The translations under genes were made by a program, and so were the position numbers. The notes beneath the pieces were generated by a model, which worked only from the letters and a program-made list of their open reading frames with translations, was not told where the DNA came from and did not search any database. From Diacronema lutheri (lineage: Eukaryota > Haptophyta > Pavlovophyceae > Pavlovales > Pavlovaceae), in assembly GCA_019448385.1 (NCBI GenBank), contig JAGTXO010000032.1:124001-188000 (forward strand): 64,000 nucleotides of DNA, written 5' to 3'. This document shows, one piece after another, positions 49,622 to 58,457 of this stretch (its first letter is position 1; every line of letters begins with the position of its first letter).

Positions 49622-50410
49622 TCACCAGCTCCCATTCATCACCGCGAGGCAGCCATTCTCGTCCGAGCACGGGAAGGTGACGAATCCGCACACGCCGCCG
49701 TCGCACGCCGTGGTCTTCACCGGCCGGTACGTCCGGTCAAACCAGGCATCGCGGCCCGTGTCCACGCGCGCCTTTGCGTACGCCTGCGGCTGCGCGCGGT
49801 ACCAGCACTGCGCCGCCGCGGGCGCAGGGACCCAGCTCGGCAGCAACGCGCCGTCGGCCGCGCCGCCGCGCGCCGCCGACGCCTCCGGCGCGGGCAGCAG
49901 CCGCACCTCGGTTGCGATCCGCCTGCCGCGGAAGAGGCCTGATGCATCGAGCCGGCGGAGCGACTCGACCGCGTCGGCGCGCTCTGCCTCGCTCGCCGCC
50001 CAGATCACGCTCGGGCCGACGATGCCAAACTGGCCCTCGCCAGCGGCGCGCGTCGGGTCGATCGCGCGCCAGAACGCACCGAGCACGCGCCGGTAGCGCA
50101 CGCGCGTCGGGTCGTACACGACACGGAGCGCGGGCAGCTCACTCCCGTCGGCGAGGCGGACGGCGCCCACCTCGCTGCTGCGCACGCCGAGATATACGAT
50201 CTCGTCGAACGCGGGCTGCAGGAACCGCGCGTCACCAGCGCTGAACGTCGCGCTCGCGAGCGCGCCTCCACCGCCGCCGTCCGCGGCGCGGCCGCCGCGA
50301 GCCGGCGCAAGGGCCAGAGCGGCGGCCGCGCCCGCGCGCAGCACCGCCGATCGCCTGCCGCATGTCAACGCCGCCGGGAGCATGGCGATTGCGATCATCC
50401 TCGCGGCCAT
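49622..50410 (-). CDS. MsrA-like protein lacking the catalytic cysteine, plastid/lumen-targeted
   Basis: 262 residues from ATG 50410 (MAARMIAIAMLPAALTCGRR). Two targeting segments are visible: a short hydrophobic start, and RRSAVLRAGAAAALALAPAR, which has the twin-arginine plus hydrophobic layout of thylakoid-lumen (Tat) signals. The mature part resembles peptide-methionine (S)-S-oxide reductase: ATFSAGDARFLQPAFDEIVY, LRVVYDPTRVRYRRVLGAFW, AIDPTRAAGEGQFGIVGPSV and RIATEVRLLPA. In active MsrA the first motif is GCFWG; here it is GDARF, so the nucleophile is absent. It is probably a non-reductase relative. The start is 17 bp from that of the glycosyltransferase on the other strand. Confidence 0.65.
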   Translation of the reverse strand: MAARMIAIAMLPAALTCGRRSAVLRAGAAAALALAPARGGRAADGGGGGALASATFSAGDARFLQPAFDEIVYLGVRSSEVGAVRLADGSELPALRVVYDPTRVRYRRVLGAFWRAIDPTRAAGEGQFGIVGPSVIWAASEAERADAVESLRRLDASGLFRGRRIATEVRLLPAPEASAARGGAADGALLPSWVPAPAAAQCWYRAQPQAYAKARVDTGRDAWFDRTYRPVKTTACDGGVCGFVTFPCSDENGCLAVMNGSW

Positions 50411-50427
50411 CGTATGGACACCCGTGC

Positions 50428-52173
50428 ATGACCTCCTCCCGGCCAGCCGTGACGAGCCGGCACTCACGCGCGCTCGAGGCGGGCGGGCACGCCGCGGCGG
50501 TGGACGCGGCGGAGGACGACGACGCGCGACCACGCCAGCGTCGCTTGCGGAGCGAGCGCGCGCGCCGCGCGCTGCGGTGCGGCATGGCGCTCGGGCTCGC
50601 GGCGCTCGGCGCGCTCGCGCTGCTGGCGCTGTCCGCGCGCGCGGCGTGCGAGTGCGCGAGCGTGATGGGTGACGCGCCGGAAGGGCCCCTCCCCGAGGTG
50701 CACTGGCGGTTGCCCGTTGGCTGCGACTTCTCCGGCTTCTTCACCGAGGTTGTCGCGGGCTTCTTGCCCGCGGCCGCCGCGCGCCCGGCGCTCGCGGTCC
50801 GGCTGCTGCACGGCCGCTGCCCCGACGAGTTCCTCGACGGCAAGCTGGCGCCGGGCGAGGCGGCAGCGTACCGGGCGTGCCAGCTCGACGAGACGCGCGC
50901 CGACGAGCGCGCCGCCGGCACCGTGCGCATCGAGCACGGCGACCCGTGCGGCATCCGGCCGTGGGGCGCAGCGGCCGGTGCGGGCGGGCCATTGCTCGTC
51001 GTCTCGCGCTCAATGTCAGAGGGCGCGATGCCGGCGGAGCAGGCGGCGTGCATCAACGAGCTGGCTGATGAGGCATGGGTGCCCACCGCCTGGCACGTCG
51101 CCACGTTCCGCGCCGCAGGCGTGCGCGTGCCCGTGCGCGTGCTGCCCGAGGCCGTCGACGTCCGACTGTTCGCGCCGGACGCTTCCGACACGTTCCTGTC
51201 GGACCTCGGTTCGGACACGGACGCGGACGCGCTCAGCGCGGCGGCGGCGCGCGAGCGCGACGTGGCCGGCCTTGATGCCCTTGACGGCGCCGACCGCACC
51301 CTCTGCACGTGCGCGCCCGCTGCGGTGGGCACGCACAGCGTGCGCGCCGCAGCCGCGGCCGCGGCCGCGAGCGCGCGCGCGCCCGCGCGGCCGGTAGCCG
51401 GCGCAGCCGCCGCGGCGCGCGCGCCGGCGTACACGCGCGACGCGTCGCGCTTTGCATTCCTCTCCGTCTTCAAGTGGGAGGCGCGCAAAGGGCCCGACGT
51501 CCTCCTCGATGCGTACTGGAGAGCGTTTGCGGGCCGTGCGGACAGCGTCGCGCTCGTGCTGCGCACGTGGGTTCCTCCGTGGGAGGAGGGGCCGCTCACG
51601 GCGGACGAGCGCGTGGACGAGGCGGCCGCGCGCTTCGGCGCGCCGCGCGCTGAGCTGCCACGCGTCGTTGTGCTCGACGCTGAGCTCTCCCGCGCCGCGC
51701 TTGCCGACCTGTACCGCGCCGTCGACGCGTTCGTGCTCTCGACACGCGGCGAGGGGTGGGGCCTGCCGGCGGCCGAGGCGATGGCGAGCGGCCTGCCGAC
51801 GATCATCACCAACTACTCCGGCCCGACCGCGTTCGCCGACGCGACCAACGCCGTGCCGCTCCGGTGCACGGCCGTAAGCACCGACGGGCTGGGGGGGTGC
51901 GAGCCGGACACCACCGAGCTCACGCGACTGATGCGCGCGCTCGTCGACGACCGGCCGGCCGCGCGCGCGATCGGCCGCGCGGCGCGGCGCTCGATTGTGC
52001 GCCGCTTCGCGCCCGAGATCGTCGCCGCGCTGCTCGAGCAGCGGCTACGTGACGCGCTCGCACACCGCGCGAGCGTGCCGGCGAGCGGGTCACCGGCGGC
52101 CGCCGCGCTCGTGCGCCACGGGCTCGCGTGGCCGGCGGCTGACGAGGATGGCGTGCTGGCGTTCACCGAATAA
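50428..52173 (+). CDS. GT4-type glycosyltransferase, type II membrane protein
   Basis: 581 residues from ATG 50428; an upstream ATG at 50362 would overlap the neighbour's coding start. A basic cytosolic N-terminus precedes one membrane helix (MALGLAALGALALLALSARA), as in Golgi glycosyltransferases. The nucleotide-sugar half contains FAFLSVFKWEARKGPDVLLD, then VDAFVLSTRGEGWGLPAAEA and MASGLPTIITNYSGPTAF, with the E-x7-E motif (GEGWGLPAAEA) of retaining GT-B enzymes of family GT4. An Ala-rich insert separates the two lobes (about residues 305-345). Donor and acceptor cannot be told. It diverges from the MsrA-like gene. Confidence 0.8.
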   Translation: MTSSRPAVTSRHSRALEAGGHAAAVDAAEDDDARPRQRRLRSERARRALRCGMALGLAALGALALLALSARAACECASVMGDAPEGPLPEVHWRLPVGCDFSGFFTEVVAGFLPAAAARPALAVRLLHGRCPDEFLDGKLAPGEAAAYRACQLDETRADERAAGTVRIEHGDPCGIRPWGAAAGAGGPLLVVSRSMSEGAMPAEQAACINELADEAWVPTAWHVATFRAAGVRVPVRVLPEAVDVRLFAPDASDTFLSDLGSDTDADALSAAAARERDVAGLDALDGADRTLCTCAPAAVGTHSVRAAAAAAAASARAPARPVAGAAAAARAPAYTRDASRFAFLSVFKWEARKGPDVLLDAYWRAFAGRADSVALVLRTWVPPWEEGPLTADERVDEAAARFGAPRAELPRVVVLDAELSRAALADLYRAVDAFVLSTRGEGWGLPAAEAMASGLPTIITNYSGPTAFADATNAVPLRCTAVSTDGLGGCEPDTTELTRLMRALVDDRPAARAIGRAARRSIVRRFAPEIVAALLEQRLRDALAHRASVPASGSPAAAALVRHGLAWPAADEDGVLAFTE

Positions 52174-52187
52174 CTCTGTCCCCACAT

Positions 52188-52229
52188 GGGGGGGGGAGGG
52201 GAGGGGGGGGGGGGGGGGGGGGGGGGGGG
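52188..52229 (+). repeat. Poly-G tracts between convergent genes
   Basis: Three G runs, the longest 27 nt (52203-52229), fill the short spacer between the convergent GT4 and LipB genes. Confidence 0.9.
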
Positions 52230-52245
52230 ATGCTGGTGCGTCGGA

Positions 52246-52977
52246 TCATTTCTCCGCGCCCGCGAGCTGCGCGCCCGCGAGCAGCTCGGCCGCATCGACG
52301 CGCACCATCCGCCGCGCGTATATTTCGCCGAACGCGCGCTCCAACTTGAGCGCCGCCTCCTCCGCTGTCGGCGCGTCCGGCGTGCCCTCGACGCCGAGCT
52401 CGCGCGCGACCGACGTGACGCCGCGGTCCTTGAGCCCGCACGGGACGATGAGATCAAACGCGCGGAGGTCGGTGCACACGTTGAGGGCGAGGCCGTGGCT
52501 GGCGACGCGCTGCGTCACGCGTACGCCCACCGCACCGAGCTTTCGCTGCCCAATCCACGCGCCCGTCTCCTCGGGCCGGCGGCCGGTCGCGCGCAGGCCG
52601 AACGCCGCCGCCGCGTCGATCATCACGTCCTCCAGCCCCTCGACGTAGCGGCGGACGCCGGGATGAACCATCTCGGAGAGGTGGACGATTGGGTACGCGA
52701 CGAGTTGCCCGGGCCCGTGGTACGTCACGTCGCCGCCGCGGTCGCACAGCTCGACCGTCGCGCCGATCGCGCGGATGGCGTCCGCGCCGGCGACAATGTT
52801 GCGCTCGGCGGCTTCGCGCCGCTTGCCCAGGGTGAAGACAGGCGGGTGCTCGAGCAGAAGGAGCGTGTCGCAGATCCGCCCGGCGAGCCGCTCGCGCACG
52901 AGCGCGGCCTGCAGCTCCAGGCCGCGCGCGTAGCCCACGCGCCCGAGCCACGCGGCTCGACACGGCGCTCCCGCCAT
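52246..52977 (-). CDS. Lipoyl(octanoyl) transferase (LipB/LIPT2)
   Basis: 243 residues from ATG 52977 (MAGAPCRAAWLGRVGYARGL). The family signatures are complete: LLLLEHPPVFTLGKR, RGGDVTYHGPGQLVAYPIVH, GAWIGQRKLGAVGVRVTQRV with the active-site Lys in RKLGAVGV, HGLALNVCTDLRAFDLIVPC with the active-site Cys in IVPCGLKDRGVTS. The enzyme moves octanoate from acyl-carrier protein to lipoate-dependent enzymes such as pyruvate dehydrogenase and glycine cleavage H protein. No clear transit peptide precedes the first motif; an upstream in-frame extension exists but lacks a good ATG. Intronless. Confidence 0.92.
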   Translation of the reverse strand: MAGAPCRAAWLGRVGYARGLELQAALVRERLAGRICDTLLLLEHPPVFTLGKRREAAERNIVAGADAIRAIGATVELCDRGGDVTYHGPGQLVAYPIVHLSEMVHPGVRRYVEGLEDVMIDAAAAFGLRATGRRPEETGAWIGQRKLGAVGVRVTQRVASHGLALNVCTDLRAFDLIVPCGLKDRGVTSVARELGVEGTPDAPTAEEAALKLERAFGEIYARRMVRVDAAELLAGAQLAGAEK

Positions 52978-53031
52978 TTTTGTCGCACTCGACCACAAAA
53001 CGGTGTGGACGGAGGACGTGCCGTCCGCGAG

Positions 53032-54186
53032 ATGCCGCCCTACACCATCTGGCTGCGCCACGAGACGGCGCGCCACGAGACGCGCACGCCGCTCACGCCC
53101 GACGGCTGCGCCGATCTACTTGCATCCGGCCGCATCCGCGTCGTGGTCGAGCGCTCGCGCGCGCGCGCCTACGAGGACAGCGAGTACGCACGCATCGGCG
53201 CCGAGCTGCACGAGCCGGCCGAGTTGGCGGATCCGGGCGCGTGGCGCGCGCAGCCCCATAAGCCGGGCCTTCTGATCGTTGGTCTCAATGCGCTCGGTAC
53301 GCCCGAGGAACACGACGCGCTCACAATCATCAATGACCACGCGCTCTTTGCGCGCGTCTTGAAGCCCGGCTCGGTCGGCGCCGCGCGCGTGCTGCGCGCG
53401 TGGCGGCGTGGCGCAGAAAGCGTGCAGGCGCCGCCATTGCTCTATGACTACGACAGCCTGCACGACACGGCCGGCCGTCTCGTCGGCGCAACCATGTCGC
53501 GCCCCGCGGGCTTTGTCGGCGCCGCGCACGGCGTTCGCCATTGGTACCACTCGCGCCTTCGCGACAAGTGTGGCCGTCCGCTCCACCTGCCACCGCCCGC
53601 GCTTGCGAGCGCGCGGTCGTGCGCCGAGCTGCTGCCGCCAATCCGGCAGCTCGCCGCACAGTCCGGCGCACCGGCGCCGCGCGTGCTCGTCGTTGGTGCG
53701 CTCGGCCGCACCGGGCGTGGCGCGGTGGACGCGTGCTATGGGCTCGGCGCGGACGTCGTCGAGTGGGACCTGCCGCAGACGAGCGGCGGCGGCCCCTTTG
53801 ACGAGCTGCTGCAGTACGACGTGGTCATCATCGCGGTCGCGCTGCGCAGCGCCGTCAAGCCTCTCCTCACAGACGACCTGATCGACGCATCGGGCGAGCA
53901 GCGCCGGCTGCGCGTGATCGTTGACGTGAGCTGTTCCGTCGATCAGCCGCTCGTCAACGCGCTGCCGATCTACGCGGCCAAGGCGAGTTGGGAGGCGCCG
54001 GCGGTGCGCGTGCGCCACGCGCCTCCGCTCGACGTCATCGCCGTCGGATCGCTGGCCAGCGCCGTCGGGCGCGAGGCGTCGATCGGCTTCTCGGCCGCGC
54101 TCGTCGGCGCGCTGCGCGATTTTCCCGACGGGCGCGGCTGGGAGAGCGCGCGCGGCGCGTTTGAGCGCGCGATGCAGGCAGCGTGA
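53032..54186 (+). CDS. Saccharopine dehydrogenase (lysine-forming, LYS1)-like protein
   Basis: 384 residues from ATG 53032 (MPPYTIWLRHETARHETRTP). It follows fungal Lys1 along its length: IWLRHETARHETRTPLTPDG, LLYDYDSLHDTAGRLVGATM, GFVGAAHGVRHWYHSRLRDK, the Rossmann strand RVLVVGALGRTGRGAVDACY, EWDLPQTSGGGPFDELLQYD, LRVIVDVSCSVDQPLVNALP and IAVGSLASAVGREASIGFSA. Lys1 makes lysine from saccharopine in the alpha-aminoadipate route. However, the GLKEMPE and VHEH segments that carry the Lys and first His usually held to be catalytic read GLNALGT and INDH here, so catalysis may differ. The start is 54 bp from that of LipB (divergent). Confidence 0.8.
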   Translation: MPPYTIWLRHETARHETRTPLTPDGCADLLASGRIRVVVERSRARAYEDSEYARIGAELHEPAELADPGAWRAQPHKPGLLIVGLNALGTPEEHDALTIINDHALFARVLKPGSVGAARVLRAWRRGAESVQAPPLLYDYDSLHDTAGRLVGATMSRPAGFVGAAHGVRHWYHSRLRDKCGRPLHLPPPALASARSCAELLPPIRQLAAQSGAPAPRVLVVGALGRTGRGAVDACYGLGADVVEWDLPQTSGGGPFDELLQYDVVIIAVALRSAVKPLLTDDLIDASGEQRRLRVIVDVSCSVDQPLVNALPIYAAKASWEAPAVRVRHAPPLDVIAVGSLASAVGREASIGFSAALVGALRDFPDGRGWESARGAFERAMQAA

Positions 54187-54243
54187 GCCATGCTCTATGC
54201 GTGCGAGTGAGCATGAGTCAGGCATACGCGTCACACAGGATTC

Positions 54244-56493
54244 TCACGGCGTGCTTGAGCATTTGAACACCATGCACTCGCCGCGCGCCCTCGTGTGCGC
54301 GCCCGACGTCGCGACCGAGCTGCTGCCGCCGCTCGCAACAGTCGAATTGCTCGAGCGCTGCTGCGTGCCCTGCGCGCACTCGCCGCCGGGGCCAGCGCGC
54401 GCCGGCTTGGCGTGGCGCGAGACGGTGGTCGCGACGCACTGTCCCCCGCCAGTGCGCGCCACGCGCGCGGCCCACGGCGATGGCGGCGGCAAGGGGTTCG
54501 TGGATGCGCTTCCCTGCAACCGCGCGGGCGAAAAGAAGCGGCTGCGGGGTGGCGCGGGCGACGCTCGGGCGCTCGCAGCGGCGCTCGAGCCCGCGCTTTT
54601 GCTGCGCGGAACGAGGGTGGCGCTAAGCCTCGACGAGCTCGCGGCGCGCGACGGTGACAGCGAGCGCCGCACGCCCACCGGCGGGTCGCTATCGGCGCTC
54701 ACGCGCGAGAAGGTTCGCGAGGAGCGGCAACCGCCCGCCTGTGGCTCGGCGGCTGCCGCCGCGGCGAGTGCGCATGCAGCGATTGCACGCGCCTGGCATC
54801 GCGCGAGCACGCCGCGCAGCTTTGCATTGAAGACGTCCAGGTCGCCCGCCGACGCCTCGATCACCTCCATGAGCCGCTCGTAGACAGCCGCATCCGAGCA
54901 ACGCGTGTTGCGCACGTCGAACGCGCGAATCTGGGCATCGAGCGACTGCAAGTCGGCGACCGGGGGGGGGGGGGGGGCAGTGCAGCGTCGTCCGAGGCAT
55001 CGTCGACGTCTGCGGCGGCTGCGGCGGCACTCGCGCCAGTATGGGGGACCGCGTCGGGCGCGCTCGCCGCTGCGCCCTCGCCGGTGTCCGCGAAGTCAAG
55101 CTCGAGGATCTCGGCAGCGCACTCGCCGCCCGCAGACGTTGCGAGCTACACCTCGAGCTCGACGGCGCACCAGAGGCGGGAGAGGTAGGTGGGCCCGACG
55201 AGCATGACGAGCGAGTTGCAGCCTGCAAGGTAGACCGGCAGGCATGCAAGGTTGTCGCCGATTGACTCTTGATCGACGCACAGCCGGTCGAGCCAGATGA
55301 GCGGCTCGCGGCCGTGCTTCGCGACAAACGCCGCCCGCCACGCCTGCAGAGCGCGCCACTTGCTCGCGGCCTGGTCGGTCCACGAGTGGGACACAAAGCC
55401 GTCGCACGCCCCTAGCTCGCACGCGCTTGAAAGCTGCTCGTACAACGCTTTGTTGGGCGTCGAGCTCGCGATCGCCTCGGCGGTCACATCGCACGCGCGG
55501 ACCGCCCGAAACGTGCGGCGCGCGAGCGCGGCGACGTCGGCGGTGGAGCGGTCCTCAATGAGCGAGGCGATGGCCGCGGCGGTCGACGCCCCTTCGTCGC
55601 GAGCGGCGAGCCACGCCTGCACGCGCGCGTGCGACTGCGGCGAGCACATCACCTCGCCGAGGATGAGGAGCTCTAGTGCGCACACGCCGAGCGTTGCCCA
55701 CAAGAGGTGCGTGCGTGCGCGCACGAGGCCGAGGGCGGCAGCCGTCAGCCAGCGACCGCCAAACGATGCGGCAACAACGCGGTACACGCGACCCGTATCG
55801 CGCACCGACTCCTCGAGCAGGTCGCGCGCGCGCCGCGCACGCTGCAGGAGCCGGCGGAGCGAGCGGGCGAGGAGCGCAAGCGCGGCGACCATCGGGGTCG
55901 TCGACAGGGCCGCGGCGACGACGACAAACACGCATGGGCATCGTTCCTGTGGCACGGGCGTCTCGGCTATGTGGCACGCGCGCGGCGCAGCGCCGAGCGA
56001 GCGCGCGGACGCGAAGCCAACGAGCTGCTCGAAGGATGAGAACGGCTACCACGAGCGAGTTGACCGACGAGACGGCGAGAAGGAGCTGCACCGCGTCAAC
56101 CATGAGGCGGCTGCGTGCGTTCAGCGCAAAGAGGATGACCGGCGCCGCCGGAATGGCGAGCGTGAACCCGAGGTACACCGTGTCGAGCGAGAGCCCGAAG
56201 AAGAGCAGCCGTGCGACCGCGAGGCCCACGGCGACGGTCGTGAGGGTCGCTGCGATGACGAACGCGGGGAGGATGATGCGCCGGCCAAAGCGGCGCCCCT
56301 CGGCGCGTGCGTAGTCAAGCCGTCGTCGAATGTGTGTGGCCTCCTCCGCGCCGAGCGTCGGGAGCGGCCAAGGTACGTGCGTCCGCGGACATGTTGGTCC
56401 GTCCTGGCTTGCAGCTGAATTTGTGAACCTTCCCGGAACCCCCGATTCCTCTTCGACTACCTTTAAAGAAATGAAGGTGTTGCGCAGTGACAA
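54244..56493 (-). CDS. HET/TIR-like membrane protein (three exons)
   Basis: Exons: start about 56493 to 56050, then 55946-55152 and 54945-54244. Intron 1 (GTAGCC...CCACAG) and intron 2 (GTGTAG...TTGCAG, with a 16-nt poly-C run on the sense strand) are both phase 0. Intron 2 removes an in-frame TAG. Exon 1 has about three membrane helices (RIILPAFVIAATLTTVAVGL; YLGFTLAIPAAPVILFALNA) and exon 2 two more. The soluble domain reads CDGFVSHSWTDQAASKWRAL, LIWLDRLCVDQESIGDNLAC, LAGCNSLVMLVGPTYLSRLW and CAVELE, then exon 3 SLDAQIRAFDVRNTRCSDAA. This family is common in algae. Role in signalling is inferred. The ATG is not evident; the frame opens at a TTG. Confidence 0.7.
54962..54977 (+). repeat. 16-nt poly-G (poly-C on the sense strand of the HET-like gene) in an intron
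   Basis: Lies 17 nt before the TTGCAG acceptor of intron 2 on the minus strand, so it again takes the place of a polypyrimidine tract. Confidence 0.85.
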
Positions 56494-56526
56494 GGCACGG
56501 TGTCGTTCGACTCAAGCCCCTCCGCC

Positions 56527-57219
56527 ATGATGGCGGCCACAATGGCGGCTCGGAAACGGCAGATCGTCGAGGGTGAGGCCGGAGCCCTCGCCGCCGAGCG
56601 GCAAGTCAGGCAGCCGGAGAGCGCGCCGCTACACGGCGTTGTACGCGGTGCCGCGCAGGCCGACGGTGCCGAGGCGCCCTTTGTCGCGCAGCTCCGCTGG
56701 CAGGGCACGCGCTACACGCTTGGCGAATTTGGCACGGCGCTCGATGCGGCGCGCGCGTACGACTGGGCGGCGCGAATGATCGGCGGCGGCAAGCCGCTCA
56801 ACTTTGCAGTGGACGAGGAGCTCGGCGAGCCGCCGCAGACCGCGCACGCCGAGCGGCTGCTCGCGCGCGTGGCGCTGAAGCGCGCGGCCGTCGATGCCGC
56901 CGCGGCCGGCGCACGCGGCGTGGGGCACGCGCCGCGGTACGCGGGCGTGATGCCCAACAAGAACAGTCCGAGCAGTCCGTTTAAGGCGGTGTTCGCCTGG
57001 CACGGCGTGCAATATCACCTCGGCAGCTTCGACAGCGCGCTCGCGGCCGCAAAGGCGCACGACTGGGCTGCGCGGCTCGTCGCGGACGGGCGCGCGCTCA
57101 ACTTCCCCGGGTTTGCCGAGCTTGGCCACCCGCCACGCTCGGCGTCGGTTGACGAGCTGCGCGCGGCGCTTGCCGAGACGCGTGAGGCGCTGCCCGCGCG
57201 GCCCGCCAGAGCGCGCTAG
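56527..57219 (+). CDS. Protein with two AP2/ERF-type domains
   Basis: 230 residues from ATG 56527. Two AP2-like units: residues about 40-98 (FVAQLRWQGTRYTLGEFGTA then LDAARAYDWAARMIGG and KPLNF), and about 140-200 (FKAVFAWHGVQYHLGSFDSA then LAAAKAHDWAARLVADG and RALNFPGF). The W-x-G-x-x-Y-x-L-G-x-F-x-x-A-x-x-AA pattern and the final LNF are AP2 hallmarks; these domains bind GC-rich DNA. The linker between them (VMPNKNSPSSP) is short. A likely transcription factor. It diverges from the HET-like gene with a shared upstream region of lower GC (about 56400-56526). Confidence 0.8.
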   Translation: MMAATMAARKRQIVEGEAGALAAERQVRQPESAPLHGVVRGAAQADGAEAPFVAQLRWQGTRYTLGEFGTALDAARAYDWAARMIGGGKPLNFAVDEELGEPPQTAHAERLLARVALKRAAVDAAAAGARGVGHAPRYAGVMPNKNSPSSPFKAVFAWHGVQYHLGSFDSALAAAKAHDWAARLVADGRALNFPGFAELGHPPRSASVDELRAALAETREALPARPARAR

Positions 57220-57262
57220 TGCGTGTGCCCAGGGCTTCTGTCTCCTTCAAGGCTTCACACCA

Positions 57263-58294
57263 TCATGGGCGCGGCTTGGGCGCGAGCGCGGGCGACGGCG
57301 GGTCGATGACAGGTCCGCCGTCGCCGTCACCACCGCCCGCCGTGAAGCGTAGCGCGGCGCTGCGCGCAAACTGGCGCGCGTATTGGCCTGGCGGCACGGT
57401 CGCCTGAGGCTTGGGCGCGCACGGCAACTTGAGCAGCCACGCGAGCCGCGTGCACCACGTCCAGCGCTGCAGAAAGTCGATGATCGAAACGTAGAACACG
57501 TACGTCGCGTCGGCGCGCCGCACGACGAGTTGGCGCCGCCCGTCCACGTCGGGCACGGGAGAAAGGGGGGACAGAAGGAGGATGCCGACGACGAGCGAGT
57601 AATCAATAAGGCCCCGTGCGGCGAGGAGCGCGCTGTCGGCGGCGGTCATAGCGGCAATACGGCGCGCGGCGGCGATCCCAACGGCGAAGCGCACGCGAAA
57701 CGCCGCCTCCTTGCCGCGCACGTAGCGAACGCGCGCGGCCGTCGCACAGCCGGGCAGCATATCGCACCCGTACCAGCACGTGTGCCAATGCCACCAGCGC
57801 TTGTGCGCCTCTGCGATGCGCTCGCCGTCCTCCTCGACGAGCTTGTCGTCGCGGTTGCCCTTGAGGTCGTACCGCCGGTGCCAGCGCAGCCCGGGTGCGG
57901 CCGGCAGTGCGTTGAGCATGGCGAGGTACCGTCTGCCCGCGCGCTCAAAGTGCAGCAGCAGCGGCGAGAGCAGCGAGTCAGGCGCAAGCATGCGCGCACA
58001 CAGCGCGGCGGCGTGGAAGCGGAGCGACGCATGGTCGCCCGCGCTCAGCTCCTTGACAAGGTACCGCCCGTCGGCGCTGTGCCCGATCCGCTGGCCGCCC
58101 TTGCCGCCCGATGGTCGCAGCGCGCGCAGGTCGAGCCCGCGCGCGAAGCCGTCGGGCACGCCGTGCGCGGCGCGGACGCGCGCAAAATGCTCGTCCGAAT
58201 GTGTCCAGCACATCTCGCCGCCAACGTTGACGATCGCGCACGCGGGCGACGACTCGCCCTCCGCCAGCGCTGTGAGCACACCGTCCTGCCGCAT
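57263..58294 (-). CDS. Phosphatidylinositol-phosphate kinase (PIPK catalytic core)
   Basis: 343 residues from ATG 58294; an in-frame ATG at 58369 is the alternative. Motifs in order: GRYLVKELSAGDHASLRF (ATP-site Lys), RRYDLKGNRDDKLVEEDGER (the RYDLKGS motif, here with Asn), ADSALLAARGLIDYSLVVGI (the MDYSLLLGI catalytic and metal region, here LIDYSL) and YVFYVSIIDFLQRWT (the IIDxLQ metal motif). PIPKs phosphorylate PI4P or PI5P to PI(4,5)P2 at membranes. The protein is short, with no MORN repeats or other regulatory domain. It ends with a Gly/Asp- and Pro-rich tail. Its start is 163 bp from that of the NEK kinase (divergent pair). Confidence 0.85.
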   Translation of the reverse strand: MRQDGVLTALAEGESSPACAIVNVGGEMCWTHSDEHFARVRAAHGVPDGFARGLDLRALRPSGGKGGQRIGHSADGRYLVKELSAGDHASLRFHAAALCARMLAPDSLLSPLLLHFERAGRRYLAMLNALPAAPGLRWHRRYDLKGNRDDKLVEEDGERIAEAHKRWWHWHTCWYGCDMLPGCATAARVRYVRGKEAAFRVRFAVGIAAARRIAAMTAADSALLAARGLIDYSLVVGILLLSPLSPVPDVDGRRQLVVRRADATYVFYVSIIDFLQRWTWCTRLAWLLKLPCAPKPQATVPPGQYARQFARSAALRFTAGGGDGDGGPVIDPPSPALAPKPRP

Positions 58295-58457
58295 CCGTCC
58301 ACTTCTCTGGGCGGTCGAGGTAAACTCACCCGGCGGTTGCCCTGACCGAAACGGCCGAAAGCGTGCCATACAGCGCGGGCGTGAGCGTGGCGAGCTCGTG
58401 CGGCCGAGTCCGTGCACGCGCAGCATGCGCGCGCAGCCCGGCGCGGGCGCAAGCCCG

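Noticed and set aside
12590-55148. Reassigned stop codons (TAA/TAG read as Tyr)
   Set aside because: Other well-supported genes end at TAA (GT4), TAG (NEK, AP2) and TGA; one of the two suspicious stops is removed by splicing.
54961-55151. In-frame TAG and frame loss as evidence that the HET-like gene is a pseudogene
   Set aside because: Both the TAG and the poly-C shift fall inside a clean GTGTAG...TTGCAG intron that joins the exons in phase.
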